Below, in pieces: positions 24,000-35,103 of a stretch of DNA of 64,000 nt. Under the pieces are notes generated by a model. It was not told the origin of the DNA and did not search any database. It was given only the letters and a program-made list of their open reading frames with translations. A program made the position numbers and the translations under genes. Within the stretch, counting starts at the first letter, position 1; every line of letters begins with the position of its first letter. This DNA comes from Acanthopleura granulata (Eukaryota > Mollusca > Polyplacophora > Chitonida > Chitonidae). The stretch spans positions 3,169,913 through 3,233,912 of the forward strand of contig JABBOT010000031.1 of assembly GCA_016165875.1 (NCBI GenBank), written 5' to 3'.

Positions 24000-26060
24000 A
24001 TCTCGGTTACACCAGAGCGATTTTATCTTGTAATCGTTTAGTTCTGTTGCAGACACGTTTATGGTTCTGCCTTATAAGACAGCCATACCGGAGACACCAG
24101 TCATGTCATCCGTCATATACACACAAAATACGTAGTGCCGGACGTAATCCGATGCGAGGAGGACAAACACGGGCGAAACAGATACCTATAATGAGAGTTT
24201 AAAGCCATCAATATTTCCCACCTCTCTTGCTTATGAGGCAGATGCTTTAATTCATTCGCTACCCCATTATACATGGAAAGTTGTAGACATAAAGACATCG
24301 GCGTGACGTCCATTTCTTACGTGACGACAGAGCAGAGCTTGGCACGTATGAGGTAAAATGTGGGAGGTAAAATAGAGGCTTACTCTTGAATACTTACCAT
24401 GATAGCTCAAAACCACAACGTCACGTCACAAAAGGAAGACACTGACTCTGTCTGATCCTTTACCATACAAAACTTTGAACATCTATGTTGATGTTGATAT
24501 GTGATGGCAAAAGGCACTTGTGTAGCTCATAACAATCAAAATCGAACATCTCCTTGCCAGCAGGATTCATTTTATTCAAGCGACATGCTCTCTAAAACTA
24601 CTGTGTTTGAATGATATACATTGTTGTGGCAAACTGCACATGCATATAACGTTTGTGTACCACTTATGTGCCACTGATAAACATGTATTGTGTATGTAAA
24701 AAATTGTTCGCAGTTATTTGACAGAGTACCCGAACATTTATTTCCATGGTGATAGGTTTTAAGGAGGGGGAAATCCGGACTGACCGGTCTTCGCCAAGAT
24801 ACTGACATATTTTCCCGCGTATAACATACAGATACATGCATGCACACCACATGGCTTTATTAAAGGCGAGTGATCTTCAGTGTGTAGCCTGAGGGACAGG
24901 CCATTTTCCTGTACAAACTCTCAATGCGTTATCTCCCCTGAGCTGGATTGTTAGCAGCCCGTAAGGGCGCCACCACCTAGTTTCGTCCTTGTGCCGCAAA
25001 ATAAAAAAAAGTACGCGCACGGGCGCTCACCGTAGATCGACTCGTCCAGACATCGAGTTGTTTTCAGTTAGAGGTGTGTGAGTAGCATGGCACTTCTCAA
25101 TTGTATTTAGTGCATAAACCAATACCGTGGGTTGCAGTGAAGACGGGGGCGGTGTCCCATGGTAGGGTGATGTCAATCCATTGAAGAATGTCCTTTTCTG
25201 AATGAACATCGGAAACGTGAGTCAGCGAAGAACAATGGCACCACCCTAGACTGTACCAATCCCATACATTCTTCAGATTCTCTGCAGGTGTATCATTTTG
25301 TTAATCAAAACAACGTGTAGTGCACTGTACCAGCTTAAACTTATGAAAAGTACTCATGTAAACATCCAGTGCGCATTTCGAAAAGTTTTTCTAACATTGG
25401 CTCTTTAGTCATGTAAAGCGATGATGTGGTTAAATCTCTCGCATGCTAGCATAAGTATGATACGCCTGATAGATGACTGTGTTAGGGGTGTGCGGCTAAA
25501 GGTGGCAGAGACTGCGCAAAATCCACACGTCATAGAGTGTTTATTGTTACCGGCGCCTAGCATACAGTGCGGGCTGGGGAGTCTACAAATTGCTTGTCCA
25601 AGGCTATAGTTTGAATCCGCAGTTTGTGCGTCTTTGTGGTTAAATGCCACGCAAATAACCAGTTTCCCAACTGACAGTGTGTAATATATAACAACGATGC
25701 TTAAATGTCCAGTAACTAATAAAGTGAATGACCTAATAGAGTTTAGTTGCCAACCACGCCATAAGTGAAAGTACAAATAAAAAAACATTTCCTGATCGTG
25801 TTAATTATGAAAGATATAACCCTTTGTTCATATATCTATCTAGTAGTACCAGACATGAAGAGGACTGAGTGCCTATATATTAGTGTTACTGGACCCGACG
25901 CCTGTGGGGACCCTCTGGGTTGTTCGACTGTGGCCTGCAAGGCACGATGATTCCGAAAAATCCCACTCCAAACATTAGGCCAGATAGAGGTTTCGACTGA
26001 GCCCCAGTCTTGAGGGGGCTGAGCAACAGCAGACCTCTCTATGTTAAAATGATATTGCTG
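24000..26060. other. Non-coding stretch after the tandem array
   Basis: Unique AT-rich sequence with short unsupported ORFs on both strands and the possible tRNA-related element at 25552. The sequence matches none of the array copies, which fixes the array's right boundary. Confidence 0.6.
25552..25680 (+). mobile_element. Possible tRNA-related element
   Basis: The A-box-like 'tagcatacagtgcggg' and B-box-like 'agtttgaatccgc' are about 50 bp apart. No recognised tail was found. The 127-codon ORF on the opposite strand (25405-25788) covers the same bases and is not convincing. Confidence 0.3.
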
Positions 26061-26260
26061 TCTGCAGTCACACACAATTCAGTAAATGTCGTGCATTGTG
26101 TGAATATTTGTAAGCCACAAAATTTTATATGAACTGGAACATACACTGTAATTTCAGGTCGGAAGCATTGAAAAGTAGGCGTACACACGCAAAAATAGAA
26201 CTTAATGCTGGGCTCTCAGCAAAGTCTGCAACGTAGAAGACGATACATAAGTCGTCTTGG

Positions 26261-26512
26261 GCAACTCCCTGGCCGAGGGGTTAAGGCGGGTGCCTTTAAA
26301 CAATGCGGTCGATGTGAGTTAAACTCCAACTCAAGCTGACTTCCTCTGTACTCCGGCTGTATGTGGGAAGGTCCGCCAGCAATCCTCGGATGGTCGTGAG
26401 TTTCGCCCAGGCTTTTCCTTGCTTTCTCAGGTCATAATGTTGGCCTACGTCCTACAAGTGATACATTCTTCAGTACGGCGTAAAACACAAATCGAATATA
26501 TAGATAAATGAA
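26261..26512 (+). mobile_element. tRNA-derived SINE, main family, in duplicated unit 1
   Basis: The A box 'tggccgaggggttaaggc' resembles tRNA-Leu/Ser. The core includes 'gtgggaaggtccgccagcaa' and the tail 'cttcagtacggcgtaaaacac'. The element is nearly full length. It occupies the same place in its duplicated unit as the SINE at 26695 does in the second unit. Confidence 0.85.
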
Positions 26513-26694
26513 ATATATCCAAAGATGCAAATCTCTACTGTCACTACATTTCAGGAAATATCTTGCAGTGTGTGAATATTCGTGACCCACGAAATTTTAC
26601 ATCAGTTGGAACATACACTATCGTTTCAGGCCGAGACCTTAATGCTGCTCTGGCACCAAAGTCTGCTGTGTAGAAACAGACGTAAAAATCGTCG

Positions 26695-26885
26695 TGGAGG
26701 CCCCCATGGCTGAGGGATTTAGCGAGGTAGCGCAGCGAAATGACCCATGTGCGGTCGCTGTGATTTCGTCCAGCTCATGCTGACTTCCTATCCGGCTGTA
26801 TTGAACACCTCCGGCAGCAATCTTCGGCTAGTCGTCGCCGTGGAAGTGAAATATTGTTGAATATACGCAGTAAAACATCAATGGC
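26695..26885 (+). mobile_element. tRNA-derived SINE, main family, in duplicated unit 2
   Basis: Head 'catggctgagggatttagcg', core 'cagctcatgctgacttcctatccggctg', tail 'ttgaatatacgcagtaaaacatcaat'. It is shorter than its partner at 26261 because of deletions in the core. The preceding 130 bp match the bases before the partner, so the two SINEs probably descend from one insertion that was then duplicated. Confidence 0.8.
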
Positions 26886-29116
26886 TCTTTTATCACATGC
26901 GTACTGATGCGAGCTCCAAACTGCTGTAAGGCTAAACACTATCGAGGGAGAGAGTGTATTCACGCAGTTATTTAGGGCAGTAGCATTATCAATAGAACTG
27001 AAGAAATGTGCGGCCATCCTGCACTGGGTTCCTATACAAACATCGCCACCCAAAAGGACAATGACGTGAAGGTTAATAACAGTTCCTTAAATTTCCGTAA
27101 TAGTTGACTTTGAACACGTCGACTCATAAGCATTGTAGAAGTTCATTTATTTTCAACTTAGATTTTCCGTAATAAGTCTCCGTAATTTCAACAATATTAC
27201 CCATTTAATGTTATCTTAAAATTGAGAAATAAGAGTTGAAAGTAGAGCCTTGTAGCGTTTATCTGAGAATAGATAAAAACGACTAATAAAATGACGTTTT
27301 ACATCAGTTTAGATAATACTTCTATAAACATCATTCAAACACACACGTTGGTACATGTATTAAAGAATTTAACGACTGTTTGAAATGGAAAGAAAGAGGT
27401 TATTAATAAATACATGTAGCCTGTTAGATATAGGCATATTTGTCCTCTTCCTTAACACTGATTATGTACGTGGATAACATGAACAAGGATATATGAAATT
27501 GCATCAACGGTTTCAATAACGCATGCATTACACATGCGCATATTTATCACTCACAACAGATAATACTTGGAATGATGACAAATTGTTTTTTCGGCAAAAC
27601 CACACTTCTGGTTGCAAAATTGCCGATCTAACGCACTGGCAATCGTGCTTCGAATGAATATTTTCATCAGCCCGAAATAATTTAAGACAAATAACGGTAG
27701 AATAACCATATACAGGAAAATATACTCTACACGCCGGCGACGCTTCAGCATTGTGTTGCGCTTATAGGCAAAGAATGTAAGGGTATAACTCATGGTAAAT
27801 CAATACATGGAAGGCATGAAGTGACCAGTTAAACAGAGTTGCTATAGACAGATGATAATTACGTATGTCATCACCAAGAGCTATCTTTCGCATATTTATT
27901 GAGTCAGCGTCTATGCGGTGAATTGATTGACTGATAATTGGGTAAGAAGGTGCCGGTAACGTAAGCGTATTGCGATCCGTTCCCGGCTGAGCTGTCGTGT
28001 TAAAGTCATCCGGTTATCGACAGCCAATCTGGCTAATCTAATGGCGCGCATGAGAATTGACCTGCGAAAAAATATTGACCTTCTGATTTGGAAGATATAC
28101 CGGTTTGTTTCCCGGGCAACAATTACGGGAGAGGGTTACACGTTCAGTGAAACGGGGTGAAATTGGATTGAAGGAAACGACACACAATATCAGCGACTTC
28201 ACTGGAATCTCGTGTATCACAGTCTGATAACCATTGTACAGTATGAGTAAATTTTGAGTGTTGATTGCGTCAGTGTGACTAATCATTTCCATGTGCCAAA
28301 CACAATAGAGTGGGATGATCTCTAGGCTATTATAGACAAATTTCTCTGATGAAGTGTGGTTGCCCACATTATACTCCAACGCTGGTGACTTTTAAGGGGC
28401 TTCGGGGGGCTGTCACTTGGACAATGGTATTTCAGCGCTAAACTGGCCGATGGGAATTCGATAAATAACATGTATCAAAATATTCATTTTGCTTTTTTTT
28501 TGTCTCAGAATTGAAATCTTGGGTATTTCTGTACATTTACCGGTTGATTGATTCATGAAATCATATTGCACTCTATAATGGCGTGAGAGACTTCCCATTC
28601 TTGATTTGTTACAGGACAGGGGCAATTGTCAAATGTCTTTTGCACACCATTGCATGACGTAACAGTACACTCGGTACAATTGCTTCAGCAAAAATCGATA
28701 GCGCAATCAAAATAGATGAGTGGCTCGTGGCGATATAAGGGATAGACAGACAGACGCATAAGTCTTAATAACACAATTGTAGTGAAAAAATACTGCGGCG
28801 TGTATTGAAGTATCGAGGTGGTAATGACGAGATTATAGGAATGCATGTATTTCAGGTTGGTAGATAGCTGTTTCTTAAGGGCAACCATACGATACATAAA
28901 CACTCATAAATTTGCTCTGAGGAACACAGCTATAGACGTTGGCTTACAACTGGTTCCAAAATATTTGTACTCAAAGATTTTTTATCGTACACGTAAGGCG
29001 AAGACAAGGGATGAATGTACGAAGTATTATCTTACAGTTCACGTAAGGATATAGGATGAAAGTGAAGGGTTTTTTTCTACATTTATATGGTAAGTAGCAG
29101 GAAATGGAATAAGTCA

Positions 29117-29161
29117 TAATCCTATTAAATGGAAATAACTCTTTCATTTAATATGATTATA
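29117..29161. other. Hairpin with a 16-bp stem
   Basis: ATAATCCTATTAAATG and the reverse complement of CATTTAATATGATTAT differ at one of 16 bases, with a loop of about 13 bases. It could be a DNA or RNA hairpin or a remnant of a small palindromic insertion; nothing nearby decides. Confidence 0.6.
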
Positions 29162-29631
29162 ACCTTTCAGCTGTACACGTAAGATTCGAACCAGGCTAAA
29201 ATATTGCTCACTTCAGCCATAAGCTCCTACCATTCATTTAAAATTCAATGCCCTTAAATTCAATAAGAGACATACGGTAGACAAGCGCGTGAATTGTCTT
29301 ACATCTAGAGAACGGGATCATGGGACTTGACTACAGTTATTCCAGACAGTTTCATACAATATCTATACCATAGTGAAATAGTGTTTAACTTTTTAGGAGA
29401 AAGACTCCTTGGCGGGCAAAAAAAAACTGACTCTCGCAATTTACTTAACATGTGATATTTCGTAAAACCGGGCCCAGATTCATGCGGATAACGGTAGTAT
29501 ATGGAAAACTGATCTTCGCAGACATGCGGCAAATAGGATATATGACAAGATGTTTATTCGTGGAATACCATTCTGTAAGCTTCAAAACACAGTGGCCATA
29601 TTTGACTGTTGCTCTATATTACCACAATATG

Positions 29632-29649
29632 AATATATATATATATATA
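29632..29649 (+). repeat. (TA)n microsatellite
   Basis: An alternating AT run of about 18 bases. Confidence 0.9.
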
Positions 29650-29984
29650 GGTGAAATAAATTTTAAAGTAAAACGTATTTAGACTTACATTGGCGTAACA
29701 GATATCGTTATCTGCACCTGTCGTTTAGCTTCGAGGCGATCGTTTGACACAATTTAACCCAGCTGATACGCCATCATGTCTGAATGCTTTTAACTCCTAG
29801 AGAATAGCAACATTCCATTTGCCTTATACCTTACACGTGTGTGGCGAAGTCACGACAGAGCATTAGGCTTTATACCATGTCGTCTTCAATTCCCAGCTGT
29901 ATTCATCGCATGGCATCCGTAGAAGAATGACTTGATCGTGTATGTGTAGATTAACCTATGTATATTGTAACTAATCGTCATATT

Positions 29985-30295
29985 TCAGTGACGACGAACT
30001 GGATCTTGACTATGCTGATTTGCTCAGTCGCTAAAATCCAGAGGGTTTTGGTGATGGTTTATCCAGTCATGATAAGGTCAACAGCAATAGTAGTGATTTA
30101 TTCCTCTACGACAAAGTGGACAGATGTATTTATGGTCTGTTATGTCACGAAAATCTGGCCATAGTGCTCATCGTGTACTCCGTCAGGACAAAGTAGGCAA
30201 TGGTGCTAATGGTACATTTCGTCACGAAAAATTCAGCCATGGGGCTCGTGGTGTACGTTATCACGAAAAAGTCGGCCGTGGCTGTTCGACGATCG
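29985..30295 (+). repeat. 39-bp minisatellite, about 8 degenerate copies
   Basis: The core, best seen as 'gtcacgaaaaagtcggccgtgg', starts near 29989, 30028, 30067, 30107, 30146, 30184, 30223 and 30262. A period of 39 bp equals 13 codons, so overlapping ORFs on both strands (29958-30164, 30124-30429 and 30145-30405) show 13-residue repeats. These are explained by the period and are not called as genes. Confidence 0.85.
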
Positions 30296-30652
30296 AAACA
30301 CACACTGATAGTCAGTGTAATATTTTTAAGGATACTAGAAGCCCTCATAAGCAAAATTTCACATTTTGCCTTTTGCAGCCTAAACGATGGATCAAAAATG
30401 GCCATATGTATATATATTCTGAAAGCTAGACGACTGATGATTTCAAAACAGTTTTGAAAATTTACCTAATCTTAATATTAATCAAAAAAGTGAAAAAGTT
30501 TGAAAAAAATTACAGCTGTTTTTCAGAAAGCTATTTTTTTGGCCAATTTTAAAAATTTTCAAATTTTTCTTGATTAAGAGGATAGATTACTATATAAACT
30601 AAAATTGGTCCCACAAATTTTTAATATTCATCTTAGATATTTTTGCAGTAAT

Positions 30653-30920
30653 CATTTATTTATTTATGTGATTGGTGCTTACACCGTACTCAAGAATGTT
30701 TCACTTATACCACGGCGTCCAGCATTATGGAGGGAGGAAAGCGGGCAGAGCCTCACAAACACTATAGAGAGAAAAATTAGGTTACACGGGGGAAACCGAC
30801 GACCATCCGCAGGTTGTTGGAGGACCTTCCCACGTATGGCCATAGAGGAAGCCAGCATGGGCTGGACTTGAACTAACAGCGACAGCATTGGTGAGAGGCA
30901 TGGGATCATGACGGAGTGAT
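30653..30920 (-). mobile_element. tRNA-derived SINE, main family, variant with extra core insert
   Basis: On the plus strand it reads from the tail (tttatttatgtgattggtg) through 'gtactcaagaatgtttcactta', 'ccagcattatggagggagg' and 'gaccatccgcagg'. A stretch beginning 'acaaacactatagagag' interrupts the usual core. The same stretch occurs in the fragment at 42900, which marks a subfamily. Confidence 0.82.
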
Positions 30921-30924
30921 CATT

Positions 30925-33250
30925 TATAGTTAAAACTTTCAAAAATTAAATAAACAAATGGGAATTTTGATGTTCCTTTACTAATATCTTTAAAACTGGA
31001 AAAGATATCCAAAATTTGTTTGTTTATTTTTCAGCTTAAGTATTTAGCTACATGTGTGTCAAGTTTCAAATCATTACGTTGCAAAATAAGTGAGAAATAG
31101 AAGTATTTCACAACACCAACATCTCCAAAATAGAAAGGGAGAAAAAGACCAAAATGTCTGGAGGAGGATTATATATGACAAAAGTTTCCAGAAATTCGTT
31201 TTCAATTAATTTTAATCATGAATTGTCCTGCTTTCAGTTTAAATATGAACATATCAACCTACTTACGGTAAATTTTAAAGCTTACTATGCTCTATGAAAG
31301 CGTAAACTGGTGTTTTACCTTGACATTTCTGGGTAAACACTGCTAGAATACATTTATAAACCCCCTGTTGTTTCAGTTAATAGGTCTGCTTGAGCTGTCT
31401 GCCTAAGTAGCCATGCACAGTTAATAGCAGGATTCAATATACATTCGCCAGAGGCAGGTCTACTCACAGCGGGTAAACCTCTTCACTGAGCTAATCCATC
31501 TAATCAGGTAAGTATGTAAGTAAGAAAACATAGCTGCCTTGTTGACAACATGTTATGCCTTTTGTCAAATTTAAGGTATTTATAATTTGAATTTGGTTTT
31601 GATCTTAACATGAGAGGAAAGATAGAGGAGTGGAGAATAAGAATGTGAAAAAATTTGACCAAATTTCAACCCCGAGGGGTTCTCGTATCCTGTCTACCAG
31701 TATTAGAAATCACATCGCTCCAAGCAAGGCCCAAGACCCTAATTTGGCTGTCAAAAATTATTGTATACAATTTTCATGTCACATGCCTTCATAAATAATT
31801 TCTGGACTCCTACGATGAGATATTATGAAAGACTCGTTGGCGGAAATGGTTCATTAAGATATGAAAAAAAACAACAACAGAGAACTAAGTACAATTAAAC
31901 TTGACCGACAGATTAGATATACCTTTTTATAGGCTATGGCGTCATAGGACTGCTGTAAGAAACATAAAAACTAACCACGCACAAGAAATATAGCAAAGTA
32001 CAAATATTCTGTGTCAGGAGATAATGTTCACGAAAAGTTTTCACCTCTATTTCGTCATGATAACAGTTTTAACAGACGTCGGCAAATGCAGTCCTACCAG
32101 ATGGGATGGCAGCTAAAAATTAATTATCCCATGCGGTGCAGGAACATGTATGCAGGCCTGGAATGAAACAAGATTAACGAAGGTTTCTTATAAACACTGT
32201 CCTAAAGCCATGTGCAATGCTCTAGTATCAACTTGAAACGCTGGTATTTGAGATAAAATCACGAATATGATACTTTGTATAGTAGTAGTAAAACTAAATA
32301 AAAATATAAAAACGCCTGACGCGATGAACTTTACATGTGAAGCTTCAGTTCTGGAAACTTCGGCAAGAAGAAAAGAGATCATCTATTATTTTACAATCTA
32401 CAACTTACAAAGCCACTGAAAATTATTCGTCATTATTCACTACTATCAGAAAGACACAATAGGACACCGTGTTCTAATGGTAGCTTAGAAATTTGGAAGT
32501 TATTTTTGTCAATACTGACTTACATATTGTTGCGAATTGATGACAAAGACAGGGAAGAATATGGAAAAAAATGGAGCGTAAGCGCGTATTGGCGAACAAT
32601 TCCCCAGTTGGGATTATTTTCTGCCTTTGTGATATCTCATGGTAAAGATGTGTTCAGTAAAAACGGCCTCTAAAGTGTCTCGTTATTCATCATAAAAGTT
32701 ATCGGGTGAAAATGTGCCTACCCATGGGCCTGAAGACCCACTAGCGAGTCACAGCGTCGAGCAAGACGTTCCGCCGGACTACGCACCCGCTATCATTCTG
32801 CCAATGGATTTACAATTCTTCGGGGAGCTTTTTTCATTTATTATTTATGCTTATCTATAACATACCCTGCTTTAGCGAGGGTTTAGGACCCCGAATTTCC
32901 CCCGGGGAGAAAGGACCACTCGTTACAAGCCGCCATGTCTGTAAGGTTCGCTTTGTTTTAGTTCGGCCAAATGACAAACTCCCTGTGCATTATTGATGGG
33001 TAAACCTCTGCGCCTATAGTTATATCAATTAGACTGAGTACTTTACACAACCATCAATGGCTTTGAATGCTAAAGTTACGAAGTGCCTGTGTCAGACGGT
33101 TCCTGGGAGGACGGATATACAATCATGCACACTATATACATGTCCCGCTATGTGCTTCATCCGGTAAAGGTTCATCATTATCGTTGACTTTATTTCAAAG
33201 CACATTCATCTGAATAGCGATACATGTACGAAGTTCGCTCTCAGCAATTA
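30925..33250. other. Non-coding stretch
   Basis: AT-rich unique sequence. A perfect donor-like 'caggtaagtatg' near 31506 lies in a GTAA-type simple repeat and is not accepted as a splice site. No gene was seen. Confidence 0.6.
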
Positions 33251-33255
33251 ACACG

Positions 33256-33280
33256 GATAATAATAATAATAATAATAATC

Positions 33281-33324
<44 letters not shown>
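33256..33324 (+). repeat. (AAT)n microsatellite
   Basis: About 23 AAT units with a single interruption (atcata). Confidence 0.95.
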
Positions 33325-33325
<1 letters not shown>

Positions 33326-33980
33326 TAACAGTATTTATAAAACTGAAACAATTAAAGCCGTATAATATAAGTATATTAGTTACATCACCTAGGCATGATG
33401 AAAAAGTCCTAAAATCCTAAATAGAAAATTTGCTTCAACAGAAACTTAATTTATCCTCCGATTTCCTAGCAAGGGCGATGCCGGCGTTATTCGCACTTAG
33501 CCACATAAATCGTTACCACTACAGAAGGACAGTGAAACGACCTTAGATCCGTTTGAATCACAATTGCTTGAATGTTATAAAGCGTCTTATCCCAGAAAAA
33601 GGTCTTAAACATTGATTGTTTAAGAGTAAAGGTATGACGCAAAGAGCACGTCTTTACACTTTAAGGATATAAAATTAAAATACATATCTGTGTTACTCCA
33701 TTTGACTTTCTGTTATCAACATAGACCAAAAGGTGGATCGTATAATATACATATTTGAATACAGTTTTATATTGATTGACATATTTTAAAACGAAAACAG
33801 AGGTATTCTTACAGGAATTTATCAGTATCCATTCTTGCCCCCAAAATCTTTATGTTCTAATGTTTTTTTTTATCTCCAGTTGTTGGGGCAGGTGTGATAA
33901 AGTATGAAAATATCTCTAGATGTGTTATACATAGTGGCTGATTCAAGCCTGAGAGGAAGAGTGAAGGGCAAATAACGTGT

Positions 33981-34197
33981 TAAAGAGGAATCTGTCTTTG
34001 TCGGCGTTGACGTGGGAAGCTGGTATTATAGTTCTTTGCAGGACAGAAAAGATAAAAATAAGGCAGGAGCTCTGGCCGATGGTAAACCTTCACTATATAA
34101 AGTTACAGCAAAGGGGCAATTTGTTGGGAATAACAGGCAGTATTACCGTGGAGACTTCATTGAAACGGCTGTAGTTTCCGGCAAATTTGGGCGCTAG
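33981..34197 (+). CDS. Possible coding remnant or terminal exon of unknown kind
   Basis: An open frame from about 33975 to a TAG at 34195-34197 encodes about 72 residues with natural-looking composition, ending YYRGDFIETAVVSGKFGR. It has no ATG near its start and no convincing splice acceptor. A second, shifted ORF overlaps it. It is not repetitive within the window. No family was recognised. Confidence 0.22.
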
Positions 34198-34199
34198 GC

Positions 34200-35100
34200 A
34201 GAGCAATACGCGGTGCGTGTGAGGAATAAGAAGAGAAGGCCTTGATGGATGGTCCGAACTATAACACCGGGTGATTATACGCTATCTTGTTAGACCTCTC
34301 CCGGCAACTCGATGGACTTGAAATCTCATCTGAGAAATGTTCGATAAAAAAGCGGCCAAGTAGTAAACTAGAGAGATTACCGCCCGCGGAGTGGATCAAA
34401 TCGAACCAGCGTGACAAACACCTTGCCTAATTAATGCGCTGGTGAAAAAAAGAAAAGAAAACAACAGCACAACATACATTTTATAGCCCGGCTGTAACAA
34501 CGTCAGAGGGACAATTTTATGCTTGTGGGCTTTAAGATATGGTTCAAGTCCCCAACGCCCCGCCCCACTCAGCTCAGTATGCTCCTCAGTCGCGTTTCCA
34601 GACGCCAGCGGCAGTGGATGAATACCGGCTAAGTTCTCACTCCCCAATTATCTGGAAGACTCCAGAAACAGAAGTGCTTCTAATCTTCCCGATTTCCTTT
34701 CAACAGTTCCAAAAAATCTCAACAAAATGATTAATGTTCCCGAACAAACACAACGGTTAAAAAACCCTAGCGTTGAAAGTTTCTTGGTTTACCCATTCTT
34801 GTCTAGACAGACAAGCCGTCTTCCACCCTGAAACGTGCAACGTCTTAATGCCTTAACTAAACACATCAATACCATGATTTATCGCAAAGATCGCACGGCC
34901 GCTATTCACTTGTCTTAAGCTTTTCCACTTACAACTTATTTCCACCTGTTTTGATCGTGTCTGTAAATTCCTCGTCTGAAATGCTTTCCGAAAGTGGATG
35001 CCCTCTTTGGTAATCCTGGCGCGGAGACCTTATTATCACTGGGGAAGGGCAGGCAAAGCCTCCCTACCCAACTTGATTACGTTATAAGCCGTCCAGATCG
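34200..35100. other. 3' flank of the secreted-protein gene
   Basis: This is downstream of the minus-strand gene, so it should hold its 3' UTR. I saw no canonical AATAAA on the minus strand close to the stop. A B-box-like 'ggttcaagtcccc' near 34543 is isolated. A 63-codon plus-strand ORF there is unsupported. Confidence 0.5.
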
Positions 35101-35103
35101 CTT

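Larger units (their letters stand above)
26070..26885 (+). repeat. Tandem duplication of about 470 bp, each unit carrying a SINE
   Basis: Unit 1 begins near 26075 and unit 2 near 26545. Both run through a 'tgtgaatatt' segment, a 'ggaacatacact' segment and 'aaagtctgc', and then enter a SINE. The flanks match well outside the SINE, so the pair arose by segmental duplication rather than by two insertions. Confidence 0.8.
26890..29980. other. Non-coding stretch
   Basis: Unique sequence without a credible gene. It contains the hairpin at 29117 and a TA tract at 29632. ORFs up to 113 codons on the minus strand (28038-28379) have no recognisable features. Confidence 0.6.

Noticed and set aside
25405..25788. 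127-codon minus-strand ORF
   Set aside because: It overlaps a possible tRNA-related element on the other strand, and neither composition nor context supports a gene.
30124..30457. Overlapping ORFs of 85-101 codons on both strands
   Set aside because: They are explained by a 39-bp repeat whose period is a multiple of three.
31500..31530. Perfect splice donor CAG/GTAAGTATG
   Set aside because: It is part of a GTAA/GTAT simple repeat, and the frame upstream is short with a poor acceptor.
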